DNA of 54,862 nt from an uncultured Porphyromonadaceae bacterium (GTDB lineage: Bacteria; Bacteroidota; Bacteroidia; Bacteroidales; Muribaculaceae), in NCBI GenBank assembly GCA_937901905.1, contig CALDIF010000031.1:1-54862 (forward strand). Reading direction: 5' to 3'. Position numbers and translations under genes: made by a program. This document shows positions 7,822-17,450 of the stretch, in pieces (position 1 is the stretch's first letter; each line of letters starts with the position of its first letter). The notes under the pieces are model-generated. The model did not search any database. It was not told where the DNA came from and saw nothing but the letters and a program-made list of their open reading frames with translations.

Positions 7822-9027
7822 ATGAAAGCATGTTTCATGGGCTTGGGCTACATAGGATTACCCACTGCCATTATAGCAGCCAAGCATGGTGTTAAAGTGC
7901 ATGGTGTTGATATCAATCCGCGAGTTGTAGAACTCACCAATGCGGGTCATCTCCACATCATCGAGCCCGGAATGGAAGAGATGTTAAAGGAAGTGGTCCG
8001 GTTCGGTATGCTTCACGCTGCTACCGAGCCCGAGGTGTGTGATGCCTACTTCATGGTAGTGCCGACACCTTTCAAGGGCGATCACGAGCCTGACGTGAGT
8101 TACGTGGAGTCGGCAACGCGCATGGTATTGCCGTTGCTCAAGGAGGGTGATCTATACGTTATTGAGAGCACATCACCGGTCGGGACTACCGAGCAGATGG
8201 CCGACATCATTTACAGTGAGCGTCCCGAACTCAAGGGTAAGATTTACATTGCCTATTGCCCCGAACGCGTGTTGCCGGGTAATGTAATTTACGAACTCGT
8301 GCACAACGACCGTGTTATCGGTGGAATCGATGAGCCGTCAACCGACAAAGCCATCGAGTTCTACTCACAGTTTGTGCAGGGCACACTGCATCGCACCAAT
8401 TGTCGTACAGCCGAGATGTGTAAACTCACCGAGAATAGCAGTCGCGATGTGCAAATCGCGTTTGCCAACGAGTTATCAATGGTTTGTGAACGAGCCGGCA
8501 TTAACGTGTGGCGCTTGATTGAACTTGCCAATAAGCATCCTCGTGTCAATATCCTGCAGCCGGGTTGTGGTGTGGGTGGTCATTGCATTGCTGTTGACCC
8601 CTATTTTATAACAGCAGCATTCCCCAAAGAGGCTCAAATCATAGGCAAGGCACGTGAAATCAACAACTACAAGAGTGAATGGTGTGTCGAACGTGTGAAG
8701 AACGCAATGTTGCGTTTCGAACTCGATAATAAACGCAAGCCGCACGTCGCAATGATGGGTCTTGCTTTCAAGCCCAACATTGATGACCTGCGTGAGTCTC
8801 CCGCCAAGCATATTGTAACCAGTGTGATGCAGAGTTGCAACAATGCCGACATTATGGTAGTCGAGCCCAATATCACCGAGCATAAGGTGTTCAAACTCAC
8901 CGATTACGCAACGGCTTATGAACAGGCCGACATTGTTGTGTTCCTCACCGCCCACGACCAATTCAAGACCTTACCGTGGCGTGACGACAAGGTGATACTT
9001 GACTTCTGCGGTATCTTCAAACGCTGA
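7822..9027 (+). CDS. wecC: UDP-N-acetyl-D-mannosamine dehydrogenase (WecC-like)
   Basis: A 401-aa UDP-sugar 6-dehydrogenase that oxidises a nucleotide sugar to its uronic acid with NAD. The Rossmann motif GLGYIGLPTA starts at residue 7. PTPFKGDHEPD (residues 81-91) and EMCKLTENSSRDVQIAFANE carry the family lysine K201, and the catalytic loop QPGCGVGGHC places C255 at the thiol position. GLAFKPNIDDLRESPA is the C-terminal NAD-domain signature. The residues around the active site favour the ManNAc/GlcNAc branch over UDP-glucose. No WecB epimerase is in the window, so the substrate is inferred. The uronic carboxylate would be a natural site for amide decoration. Confidence 0.88.
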   Translation: MKACFMGLGYIGLPTAIIAAKHGVKVHGVDINPRVVELTNAGHLHIIEPGMEEMLKEVVRFGMLHAATEPEVCDAYFMVVPTPFKGDHEPDVSYVESATRMVLPLLKEGDLYVIESTSPVGTTEQMADIIYSERPELKGKIYIAYCPERVLPGNVIYELVHNDRVIGGIDEPSTDKAIEFYSQFVQGTLHRTNCRTAEMCKLTENSSRDVQIAFANELSMVCERAGINVWRLIELANKHPRVNILQPGCGVGGHCIAVDPYFITAAFPKEAQIIGKAREINNYKSEWCVERVKNAMLRFELDNKRKPHVAMMGLAFKPNIDDLRESPAKHIVTSVMQSCNNADIMVVEPNITEHKVFKLTDYATAYEQADIVVFLTAHDQFKTLPWRDDKVILDFCGIFKR

Positions 9028-9029
9028 CG

Positions 9030-10226
9030 GTGTCCCCGGTTGTTGTCAGCATATCGGTTTACGGAGGGACGGCATTAGTGTTGTTCCTCCTCGGTTGGCA
9101 TGTGTGGCATCGCGAGCGACGTGTCGTGCGCGCCGGCGGAGGCGAATTGTCATTTTTCTCATGGGAGATATTGACAAGTGTCGCAATTCTTGCGACTGTC
9201 GCGGGCATGCGTTGGATGACGGGTTACGATCACGAGAAATATTATAACCAATATCTCTCGGTGTTGGATACCGGTGAGTTTATGCGTTTTCATTTTGAGC
9301 CGTTGTTCCGCTGGGTCACTTACTCTTTCGCTGCAGTTAATGCCCATTTCACGCTTTACTTCGGCTTCTGGGCATTGCTGCAATTCGGCCTGTTATACTA
9401 TGGTTTGAGACACGACAAGCATTTGTTACCGTGGGTGGCATTGGTGTTGATGTTGGGACCGTGGTTCTTGTTTTACATGAACACGATTCGGCAATATGTC
9501 ATTGAGAGCCTGTTCATTGTTTTAGTCCCACTGATTGCGCGTCGTCGTTTTTGGCTATATGTTGCGTGTGTCGTGCCGGCTGTCTTGCTGCATCGTTTCG
9601 CATGGTTGTTGCTATTTCTCTATGGTTTCGCCTTTCTTCCTGTAAGGAAATCAGGCAATCGATGGTGGGCACTCGGTGCATTGGCAGCGGCGATATTGTC
9701 AGGGTTGAAACCTTATTGGTTAACGGTGTTCAAACCACTGTCGACGTGGTTTTCTTCATTGGGTCTCGGCTGGTGGTATGAGCAAAATTTTGCCGAAATC
9801 GTTAACGGTGGTTTCCGGTGGGTGGCTTTCGGACCTTCGCGTGTTGCAGGGCTTGTTGTGATTGTTTTGCTTGTGCTGTTGTATCCGCAGGTGAAGCGAC
9901 ATTTCAAGCATGACAAGGTGCTCCCTTATTTTTATGCAATCATGTTGGTGGGGGAGTGCTTGCATAACTTGTTTATCAACACCTCGTTTTATTTCCTGCG
10001 TCCGATTGAATTGCTCACTATTTGCACGCTTGTGATGACGGCATATACATTATCATATTTATACCAAAAGCGTCGTTATTGGCTTTTGCCGTTGATGTTG
10101 GTGTTTTCTTGTAGCAATGCGACCATTGACCTTGTTAAATCAGTGGTTGCACCCACACCGAGTAATATAGTGTCTCAATACCACTTTTTCTTTGAGGGTT
10201 ACAAGTTACCTTTTGACTTACCCTAA
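9030..10226 (+). CDS. EpsG/Wzy-like polysaccharide polymerase
   Basis: A 398-aa polytopic membrane protein starting at GTG 2 bp after the dehydrogenase stop. The sequence MRWMTGYDHEKYYNQYLS near residue 60 and the long hydrophobic run with NTIRQYVIESLFIVLVPLIA resemble EpsG-family proteins, which join repeat units or sugars across the membrane. About ten to twelve hydrophobic segments are visible. The tight spacing to both neighbours suggests co-translation. A second EpsG-like gene lies at 11249-12472; which one is the main polymerase cannot be told. Confidence 0.75.
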   Translation: MSPVVVSISVYGGTALVLFLLGWHVWHRERRVVRAGGGELSFFSWEILTSVAILATVAGMRWMTGYDHEKYYNQYLSVLDTGEFMRFHFEPLFRWVTYSFAAVNAHFTLYFGFWALLQFGLLYYGLRHDKHLLPWVALVLMLGPWFLFYMNTIRQYVIESLFIVLVPLIARRRFWLYVACVVPAVLLHRFAWLLLFLYGFAFLPVRKSGNRWWALGALAAAILSGLKPYWLTVFKPLSTWFSSLGLGWWYEQNFAEIVNGGFRWVAFGPSRVAGLVVIVLLVLLYPQVKRHFKHDKVLPYFYAIMLVGECLHNLFINTSFYFLRPIELLTICTLVMTAYTLSYLYQKRRYWLLPLMLVFSCSNATIDLVKSVVAPTPSNIVSQYHFFFEGYKLPFDLP

Positions 10227-10237
10227 GGAGATCATTC

Positions 10238-11212
10238 ATGAGTGTGGCAGTTAAGGTGTCGGTGGTGATTCCTGTCTATAATCCGGGTAAATATTTCACC
10301 AAGTGTCTTGAATCTCTTGCATCACAGTCCTATAATGATGCCGAATACATCTTTGTGGACGATTGCTGCACCGATGACAGCATTGTGACACTTCGGGAAT
10401 TCCTATCGGTTCACAGTGACTTTGCCGCTAAGTCGAGACTGCTCACTCATGACACTAACCGCGGATGCGCTGCTGCTCGCAAAACGGGTATGCAAGCCGC
10501 CGTGGGTGAATATATCATTCATGTGGATAGTGATGATTACGTGGAGTCGGACTTCTTGGAACAACTTGCCGGAGAGGCGATGAGTACACATGCCGATGTG
10601 GTGATTTGTGACATTGTAAAAGAGAGGGGTAACGGCAAGTGTTGCGTGCTGACTACTCCGTCCGGCAAGACTGCCGACTACTACCTTGCTCTTGCACTGA
10701 GTGGCAAAATCTATTGCACTTTATGCAACAAACTGATACGTCGCTCACTATTTACCGCCAATGAGATTTGGCCAATAGAAGGAATGGATATGTATGACGA
10801 TTTATCCGTTTTTGTTCGTGTATTGTGCCATGTCGAGACAATCCATGTCGTAAAAAAAACTTTGTATCATCTTAATCGCTCATATGATAATCATGTATCG
10901 TCTATGTTTATAGGTATATATAATAAAGAATCATTCAAATTATGCGATATGTTAAAATCATATCTTCAGAAAGTGAGATATTATGATAGGCTGAAATTAT
11001 ATGTTGATTTTTTTAATGTTGAGGCATCAGCCGATAAAATTAAAAAAATGACCTTGCAAGAGATGAAAGATGATAAAGAACGCATCCGGGATAGGATAAC
11101 CCCAAAATCAGTTATTTCTCATCCAAGTTGTAGCGTGGCGATGAAGATTCAATTATTATTGTTTATATATAAACTAAACCATCTAAGTTCATTCTTTAAT
11201 AGTTTGCGATGA
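10238..11212 (+). CDS. Family 2 glycosyltransferase
   Basis: The GT-A start VSVVIPVYNPGKYFTKCLES, then LASQSYNDAEYIFVDDCCTD and the DSDD motif at HVDSDDYVESDF, identify a GT2 inverting transferase (324 aa). It should add one sugar to the lipid-linked repeat unit on the cytoplasmic face. The last ~130 residues, encoded in DNA that turns strongly AT-rich from about 10,850, are Lys/Ile/Tyr-rich and not conserved in a way I recognise. This shift may mark a recombination joint inside the gene. Confidence 0.88.
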   Translation: MSVAVKVSVVIPVYNPGKYFTKCLESLASQSYNDAEYIFVDDCCTDDSIVTLREFLSVHSDFAAKSRLLTHDTNRGCAAARKTGMQAAVGEYIIHVDSDDYVESDFLEQLAGEAMSTHADVVICDIVKERGNGKCCVLTTPSGKTADYYLALALSGKIYCTLCNKLIRRSLFTANEIWPIEGMDMYDDLSVFVRVLCHVETIHVVKKTLYHLNRSYDNHVSSMFIGIYNKESFKLCDMLKSYLQKVRYYDRLKLYVDFFNVEASADKIKKMTLQEMKDDKERIRDRITPKSVISHPSCSVAMKIQLLLFIYKLNHLSSFFNSLR

Positions 11213-11248
11213 ATTAAGTTAAAAAGTTAGTTTCATATTATAACTAAT

Positions 11249-12472
11249 ATGAATAGGAAAACAAACATACCTTCATATCTGTTGATACAAATTATATTGA
11301 TGTTTGTATCTCCAATATGTAGCTTTTTATTGTCAATAAGATTTTTTAGGAATCCGATATCACAAGTGTTTTTTGTGATATTTGCTTTCTATTTCGGATA
11401 TTTTTTCCCCCTTGATTGGGATTTAAATAACCATTATGTTGATTTTCTTGACTATTACGGACATTCTTTGTCTGAGGTCTTGGCATTAGGCAATACTTAT
11501 TATCTTGGCAATGAACCCTATCACATTATTTTAAAGTATTTAATTTCACGCTTTACCGATTCATCTCATATTTTCGGAGGTGTTGCATGTGCTGTTTACT
11601 CAATATCTTTTCTGTTCTTTTTCAGACAGTTAAGTGTGTTTTATAAAAAGCGACTGCATATTCTTAACTATGTGCTATTGGCGGCGGTAACGCTTGTGAT
11701 TGAATTTAGATGGTTTCAAGGTGTTAGGTTTTGCACCGGCACGTTTGTATTCTTTGGCTTTTATATGAAATATTTGAATACAAACAAGTTGAAATATCTT
11801 GCTCTCAGTAGTGTGTGTGTGTTATTCCATTACGCATTGTTTTTCTTTGTTTTTGCTATTGGAGTTAATTGGCTGTTTACAAAGGTTTCGATGTCTTGGA
11901 GATATCTGTTCCTCATAGCTTCATTTATGTCAATAATATTTGAATTTGATATTGTTGATTTTTTGATTAATTATACACCGATGACCTTTTGGTTTAAGGT
12001 GTCTCTATTGGATAGCTCAATCCGTGCCCATGATATGGCAACAATAGCGACCTATCGTGAAGTGCAAAATGTTTATTATGCCGCAAGAAGTCCCTTGGCA
12101 ATTATGGTTGGAGTGACATTGTTGTATATTTTTCACAAGAATAATGCATTATCTTTGGGGAAGCATTATGAGTTATATTTAATGTTTCTAACTCTTTTCT
12201 CAATATCAAATTTTGATTATCTGAATTTTACCGCTTATACAAGGTTTTTAAAAAATACAGTTTTAGTGCTATATATATTCTTATTTATTTGTTCTGTTGA
12301 AAATTATGAAAAACTTAGGCGAAACGCTTTTGTCATTGCGTTACTGGCTTTAATTCCAGCCATTTATTTAGGGTTAACCGTATTAGTGGAACAACGTGCC
12401 GAGTTATATAATTTAAATCTTATATTTGGTAATTTTTTTAGGCAGGGGCCGTTAAAAATTATAAATTTCTAA
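11249..12472 (+). CDS. Second EpsG/Wzy-like membrane polymerase
   Basis: A 407-aa integral membrane protein. GYFFPLDWDLNNHYVDFLDY near residue 50 and FRWFQGVRFCTGTFVFFGFY near residue 155 match the pattern of EpsG-family polymerases, whose DxxxY and R-rich loops face the periplasm. The gene is AT-rich, unlike the EpsG-like gene at 9030. Having two suggests either one polymerase and one O-unit modifying protein, or a replaced module. Confidence 0.72.
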   Translation: MNRKTNIPSYLLIQIILMFVSPICSFLLSIRFFRNPISQVFFVIFAFYFGYFFPLDWDLNNHYVDFLDYYGHSLSEVLALGNTYYLGNEPYHIILKYLISRFTDSSHIFGGVACAVYSISFLFFFRQLSVFYKKRLHILNYVLLAAVTLVIEFRWFQGVRFCTGTFVFFGFYMKYLNTNKLKYLALSSVCVLFHYALFFFVFAIGVNWLFTKVSMSWRYLFLIASFMSIIFEFDIVDFLINYTPMTFWFKVSLLDSSIRAHDMATIATYREVQNVYYAARSPLAIMVGVTLLYIFHKNNALSLGKHYELYLMFLTLFSISNFDYLNFTAYTRFLKNTVLVLYIFLFICSVENYEKLRRNAFVIALLALIPAIYLGLTVLVEQRAELYNLNLIFGNFFRQGPLKIINF

Positions 12473-12479
12473 TAAAAAC

Positions 12480-13268
12480 ATGATAAAGTCGGTGTATTTT
12501 CATAATCCGAGTGCTAAAGGCTTTGAGAGATTTGCGAAATGGGTTTTAGCCTTGGGCTATCACTTTGTTTCCCTAAATCAACTGACTGCCTATTTACGGA
12601 GCGAGCCGATTAGTTTACCTGACAAACCATTGTTTGTTTCATTGGACGATGGTTGGGCCGGGAATTTGAAACTACTCCCGATAATGGAGAAATATAATAT
12701 CCCGATAACCTTGTTTGTAGCTACAGAACCCTTATCAAGCGGTAATTATTGGTGGGAGTATGTGGCACGTGAGGTGGGTTATAGTAATTTAGGCAAGGTG
12801 AAAGCCGGGGATTACAACGATTTATTGGAATTGTTGAGTAATAGTAAAGCTAAATACACATTAAACCGATCGTCAATGACCATAGACCAATTGGTGACTT
12901 TTGCCGCTCATTCTTTGGTGACAATAGGGTCTCATACTGTTACTCATCCTTTATTAGATAAGATTTCAGAAGATCAACTCAACCTTGAGTTAAGAGAGTC
13001 AAAAGATTTTTTAGAGACCTTAATTGGCTGTGAGGTTTGTGCCATGAGCTATCCTAATGGTAATTTCACTGAGCGTGAAATTAAAGCTGTTGGTAACTAT
13101 TATAATTTTGCTTTCACCACTCAGAGTGGAAGTATAAATAAGCAATCTTTACACTTAACATTAAATAGAACATGTCTAACCGGTGACGTAATTAAAGATG
13201 TGCTTAAGTTTATTGGTTTTTGGCAGATTCTAAAACAGATAAAATCTAAATTAAGAGATGTTTTCTAA
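12480..13268 (+). CDS. Polysaccharide deacetylase (NodB domain)
   Basis: The 262-aa protein has NodB motif 1 as VSLDDGW (D56 and D57), motif 2 as GSHTVTHPLL (H152 and H156, metal ligands) and a later MSYPNGNF resembling motif 3. These are carbohydrate esterase 4 enzymes that remove N- or O-acetyl groups from sugars. No signal peptide is evident, so action on a cytoplasmic or lipid-linked intermediate is likely. It overlaps the next gene by 11 bp and shares its AT-rich composition. Confidence 0.88.
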   Translation: MIKSVYFHNPSAKGFERFAKWVLALGYHFVSLNQLTAYLRSEPISLPDKPLFVSLDDGWAGNLKLLPIMEKYNIPITLFVATEPLSSGNYWWEYVAREVGYSNLGKVKAGDYNDLLELLSNSKAKYTLNRSSMTIDQLVTFAAHSLVTIGSHTVTHPLLDKISEDQLNLELRESKDFLETLIGCEVCAMSYPNGNFTEREIKAVGNYYNFAFTTQSGSINKQSLHLTLNRTCLTGDVIKDVLKFIGFWQILKQIKSKLRDVF

Positions 13269-14328
13269 CATAGAAAAATATTACGAAAATGTATTGATGA
13301 TAGGACCGGACTATCTTTCTCCAAAGGGCGGAATAGCGATGGTTCTATTCAACTTAAACAAGTATGTCTTTCAGGGAAAGATGCGACATGTCGCCAATTC
13401 ATGTGCGGGTTCAAGATTAAAGAAACTGTATGTGATGATTGTCGCATTAATAAAAATGTTTTTTCTATTATGTGTAGACCGAAAGATTAAAATTATTCAC
13501 ATCCACACCTCAAGTTATAATGGTTTACGAAGAACAAAATACTTCGTCGATTTATCTAATTTTTTTAGAAAAAAAGTTTTACTTCATATTCATGGAGGTG
13601 GTTTTGTTGATTATTATAAAGCTAATAAGCGATTTGTTGATAATTGTTTACGCAAAACCTCGGCAATAATTTCCCTATCTGAGTCATGGAAATCTATTTT
13701 TAAGGAGCAAATAGGGTTTGAAAAGGATGTGTTTGTTGTGAATAATATTGTTGCTGAGCCGATAATGCGAGAAACAGAACCCGATGGCTTATTGCACTTC
13801 TTATTTTTAGGCTTGATAGCTAGTGATAAAGGTGTTTTTGATTTGTTGAAATCATTATCAATCATTAAAACTAAGATTGAAGATAAGATCCTCCTTCACA
13901 TAGGTGGATTGGGTAAGACCGAACGATTAGTTAATGATATTGAAAGATACGGTCTAAATAAAATTGTTAAATATGAGGGTTGGGTGAGTGATGATGCTAA
14001 GATTGAATTATTAAATAAATGCTCCGTATTTATTTTGCCAAGTTATTATGAGGGATTGCCGTTAAGTATAGTTGAGGCGATGTCCTATGGGATGGAGGTT
14101 ATATCTTCCAATGTTGGTGCAATTCCGATGTTGGTTACTGATGGTGAAAACGGAAAGTTGCTACGACCGGGTGATATTGATGGCTTGGCCTCAGCAATTT
14201 GTGAAATGACAAATAATAGTCCAAAATATAATGAGATTTCAATAATGCGAGCACAATCTTTTATGCCAAATGAAGTCTCAAAACAATTAAATAATATTTA
14301 TTCTGAAATAATCAGAAAAGTATCTTAA
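13258..14328 (+). CDS. Family 4 glycosyltransferase (AT-rich paralogue)
   Basis: 356 aa with a GT-B fold. The N-terminal LSPKGGIAMVLFNLNKY binds acceptor. The C-terminal PSYYEGLPLSIVEAMSYGME contains the EX7E retaining-transferase motif. It aligns along its length with the next gene (shared IIHIHTSSY, RFVANSC-like and EGLP motifs), so the two are paralogues. Its DNA is markedly AT-rich while the next copy has the composition of the rest of the window. Confidence 0.9.
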   Translation: MFSNIEKYYENVLMIGPDYLSPKGGIAMVLFNLNKYVFQGKMRHVANSCAGSRLKKLYVMIVALIKMFFLLCVDRKIKIIHIHTSSYNGLRRTKYFVDLSNFFRKKVLLHIHGGGFVDYYKANKRFVDNCLRKTSAIISLSESWKSIFKEQIGFEKDVFVVNNIVAEPIMRETEPDGLLHFLFLGLIASDKGVFDLLKSLSIIKTKIEDKILLHIGGLGKTERLVNDIERYGLNKIVKYEGWVSDDAKIELLNKCSVFILPSYYEGLPLSIVEAMSYGMEVISSNVGAIPMLVTDGENGKLLRPGDIDGLASAICEMTNNSPKYNEISIMRAQSFMPNEVSKQLNNIYSEIIRKVS

Positions 14329-14344
14329 CAAGAGCAGTCAAGAA

Positions 14345-15412
14345 ATGACCGAATACGTAATCGAAAAGCATGTTTTGCAAGTTGGTTGCTCCCACCGACA
14401 TTCGCGTGGCGGTATAGCACAAGTGCTCAATAACTATGAGAACTACGTGTTTGACGATATGCGTTTCCTCGCCAACTCGTGCGACGGTCCGAAACTTGTC
14501 AAAGCCTTGTTCTTGTGCTGGGCTGTATTTCATTTTATTGTAAAACTCACTTTTTGCCGAGCGATACAAATTATACACATTCACACGTCATCATACTTCA
14601 GTTTTCGTCGTTCGGTTCTGTTTGCTCGCATTGCAAAGTTTTACGGTAAAAAAGTAATAATGCACGTTCACAGCGGCAAGTTCAGTATGTACTATGCCGA
14701 GTCGCCCGCTTTCGTCGAACAAGGGTTGACGTACTGTGACAAGATTATCGCTTTAACACCCGCTTGGAAAGATTTTTTTGCGTCCATAGTTGACGAGAAC
14801 CGAGTCGTGGTCGTTCCTAATCCGGTGCCGCCGGCCCCTGTTGTAGAGAAGAAAACGTCAGGCAAGGTGCGTTTCTTGTTCCTCGGTTTCGTGTCGCGTG
14901 ACAAGGGTGCAATGGACTTGCTCGAGATGGTTGTTAATCACAAGGGACGACTGACCAAGAGGGCACGATTTACGTTGTGCGGTAACGATGTGGATTGTAA
15001 TGTCGGTAAAAATATTCGAGAAAACCACCTGGGCGACCTTGTTGTGTATAGAGGGTGGGTAAAAGGTGCTGAGAAGCAAAAGATGTTTGCCGGTAACGAT
15101 GTCTTGATCTTGCCATCGTATGCCGAGGGATTGCCGATGACGATAATCGAAGCAATGGCTAACGGAATGCCGGTTATTGCAAGTAATGTGGGTGGAATAC
15201 CCGATATTGTTAATGATGGTGTCAACGGCACGCTTGTTACAGCAGGTAACCAAAACGAACTGTTTGTTGCAGTGCAAAAATACATAAAAGACCGCAACCT
15301 AATTGTTTCTCAAGGTGTGGCAGCGTTAGAAACGTCAAGGTATTATATGCCGTCCAATGTTAGAGAGCGACTTGATGAGATTTATAAGTCGCTGATTGCT
15401 GTGGTTGATTAG
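14345..15412 (+). CDS. Family 4 glycosyltransferase (second paralogue)
   Basis: 355 aa, GT4. HSRGGIAQVLNNYENYVF, IIHIHTSSYFSFRRS, VIMHVHSGKF and PSYAEGLPMTIIEAMANGMP correspond segment by segment to the upstream gene, including the EX7E retaining motif. The two likely add related sugars in successive steps. Base composition returns here to that of the flanking locus, so the pair probably did not arise by a recent local duplication. Confidence 0.9.
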   Translation: MTEYVIEKHVLQVGCSHRHSRGGIAQVLNNYENYVFDDMRFLANSCDGPKLVKALFLCWAVFHFIVKLTFCRAIQIIHIHTSSYFSFRRSVLFARIAKFYGKKVIMHVHSGKFSMYYAESPAFVEQGLTYCDKIIALTPAWKDFFASIVDENRVVVVPNPVPPAPVVEKKTSGKVRFLFLGFVSRDKGAMDLLEMVVNHKGRLTKRARFTLCGNDVDCNVGKNIRENHLGDLVVYRGWVKGAEKQKMFAGNDVLILPSYAEGLPMTIIEAMANGMPVIASNVGGIPDIVNDGVNGTLVTAGNQNELFVAVQKYIKDRNLIVSQGVAALETSRYYMPSNVRERLDEIYKSLIAVVD

Positions 15413-15439
15413 ACTAAGCAAGACAAACACAGTTATTGT

Positions 15440-17212
15440 ATGCATTATCACCTGTATGTCATTTCGTTGTTATTGCTGATGTTGTCGTGTAGTGCAGGCA
15501 CGGTCATCGAGCCTCTTGAGGAACCTGTTGTCCCTTTAGACCCTGCGCCCACGGGTGTGCTTGCGCTTGCCAATAGAGATATTACAGCCGACGGTAGAAT
15601 TTATTATACCGCCAATTCGTTACTCACATCACCCATTCCCGGCGGTCGTGGATTCCACATCAAGTTGAATGACGGCTACAAGGTTTATAGTGCCCACTTG
15701 GTTGATACAGACGGCAACTTAGTGAACGCGAATTATCTTTACCCTGACACTTGGACTGAAGCAACGCGCGGCAGTTGGACGAGTCCTTGGCGAGATGAAT
15801 ACGGTAGTGACTTGATTCCATCGCAATATGGTCTTCGTCTTGTGATTAAACGTGCTGACGGCAGTGCTATTTCGCCCGATGAAGACGTGATCCGGTCGTT
15901 AACTTATCTCGACGACCCTAACTTGAAGCGCTTGTCAAGAGATATTGACGGTTACGACAACGTGAGGAAACGTATCGATGATATTGCGCATCTTGCATGG
16001 GTGCCTTTGGCCGATGTGCGCTCGCCGCGCACTTCAACCGGAACTAATTATCAAAATTATTATTATACCGAAGGCAAGACCTACCTCAGTGTGCCATATA
16101 GCGAGAACGATGAGTATAGCAAATATGTGGGTCAACATGTCAGCCTGTATACTTTTTTAACTGCAATTCACAATCGGCGCAGCGTAATGTATACCGAGGA
16201 TATTTCGGTATCGCATCCTCATTCTAATTACGGTTACACATATCATGGTTTGAATGACAAGTTCTGTGCCGCTTTCTATGGTACCGTTTGTAGCGGTTTT
16301 ACGGGTTATATAGCCGGTTTTGACAATGTCTGTGTCTCCGGTGCCTATGCCGATGGTAACCTGCAAAAACAATTAGGCTCTGCCAATTACAAGAGAGTCT
16401 ACCCTGATGATGTGCAACCGCTTGACTTCATTTGGTACAGTGGTCACATCTCAATTGTGAGTGACGTGATTGCAGATACCACGGGAGAATGTAAGTATAT
16501 TTTATGGGCTGAACACACCAAGCCGGGCACCTATATTACACCTTACACGCCGGAGCGTTTTGCATTGCGAATAGAAAAAACAAGTGCGAGAATGTATCGT
16601 TGGAACGGTTGGAATAAAGCAACATTATCTTCAACTCCATGGATGAATTTCCCTATTGATAATATCACATATAATGATGATATCAGCACGATGTACGGTG
16701 ATAAGCCTGCTGTGGCAACAAGTGATATTTTCTATTTAAATCTCAATCGCGGTAGCGGAATGACCCTTTTGGAGGTGTACAATGAGAAGGATAATTCAGC
16801 ACCGTTGAGAACTGTTGATGTAAGCAATCGCAAGGTTTATAAATCCGATTCGTTCGGTGGTGATTGGGTTGCCTTCGATGCACGCACTCTCGAATTGCCG
16901 GCAGGTAAATATAAGGCTCGTCTCGTCGGGTCGGGGAGTGCGAGCGATTGGGTGCGTTGGGAACTCATTGATATTAATATGAATATATCAAAGTCAGGTT
17001 CCAATGTGGTTGTTTACTATGATTGTATCGGAGGCACGCCCTATTTGGCACGTAGTGAACGCACCGACGGTATCGGAGCCGGTGTCCACTCACTCACTGC
17101 AGCCGAGAATGCTGCCGGTCAAGCCTCCTTCTCGGCATCGAGTCAAGCAACTTGTGTTAAATTGTTTGTACGAGGGGACTACGGCGTTGCTTCGCGCCGT
17201 GTGTTCTTCTGA
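15440..17212 (+). CDS. Lipoprotein with NlpC/P60-like cysteine-peptidase core
   Basis: 590 aa. The signal peptide ends in LMLSC (lipidated C17), so the protein is probably anchored to the outer membrane or exposed at the surface. The middle region has FYGTVCSGFTGYIAG (C284) and DFIWYSGHISIVSDV (H336), spaced as the Cys and His of NlpC/P60 or CHAP-like amidases, and KYILWAEHTKPG may give the third polar residue. The last ~170 residues look like beta-sandwich repeats. A role in trimming cell-wall peptide, or a peptide or amide decoration of the polysaccharide, is possible. The enzymatic call rests on motif spacing only. Confidence 0.5.
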   Translation: MHYHLYVISLLLLMLSCSAGTVIEPLEEPVVPLDPAPTGVLALANRDITADGRIYYTANSLLTSPIPGGRGFHIKLNDGYKVYSAHLVDTDGNLVNANYLYPDTWTEATRGSWTSPWRDEYGSDLIPSQYGLRLVIKRADGSAISPDEDVIRSLTYLDDPNLKRLSRDIDGYDNVRKRIDDIAHLAWVPLADVRSPRTSTGTNYQNYYYTEGKTYLSVPYSENDEYSKYVGQHVSLYTFLTAIHNRRSVMYTEDISVSHPHSNYGYTYHGLNDKFCAAFYGTVCSGFTGYIAGFDNVCVSGAYADGNLQKQLGSANYKRVYPDDVQPLDFIWYSGHISIVSDVIADTTGECKYILWAEHTKPGTYITPYTPERFALRIEKTSARMYRWNGWNKATLSSTPWMNFPIDNITYNDDISTMYGDKPAVATSDIFYLNLNRGSGMTLLEVYNEKDNSAPLRTVDVSNRKVYKSDSFGGDWVAFDARTLELPAGKYKARLVGSGSASDWVRWELIDINMNISKSGSNVVVYYDCIGGTPYLARSERTDGIGAGVHSLTAAENAAGQASFSASSQATCVKLFVRGDYGVASRRVFF

Positions 17213-17227
17213 AATAGGGTAAATGTT

Positions 17228-17422
17228 GTGTCTACCTATGTCCATAGTGATGATATATTGAACAAATGCGTTGCTGTGGGTGACTATGTGCGTGACCTTG
17301 CGTGTCCTACCTATAAGCGCGTCAACTTCGGCTACGCGTTCCTCTACGTTATAGATAACGATGACCTTTTTGATCGTTGTAAGATAGAGTTTGCAAGAGG
17401 AAACTCTCGTGTCCGCCATTAA
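17228..17422 (+). CDS. Possible small hypothetical protein
   Basis: A 64-aa frame with a GTG start fills most of the gap between the lipoprotein and the next deacetylase. It has no signal peptide, membrane helix or motif I recognise. An equally long frame exists on the opposite strand. It may be a gene remnant or non-coding. Confidence 0.25.
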   Translation: MSTYVHSDDILNKCVAVGDYVRDLACPTYKRVNFGYAFLYVIDNDDLFDRCKIEFARGNSRVRH

Positions 17423-17450
17423 CAAGCAAGGTTCAAGTCAGTAGTCGTTT

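Noticed and set aside
17090..17425. 111-aa minus-strand frame overlapping the lipoprotein 3' end
   Set aside because: No motif, and it overlaps a convincing gene; likely chance.
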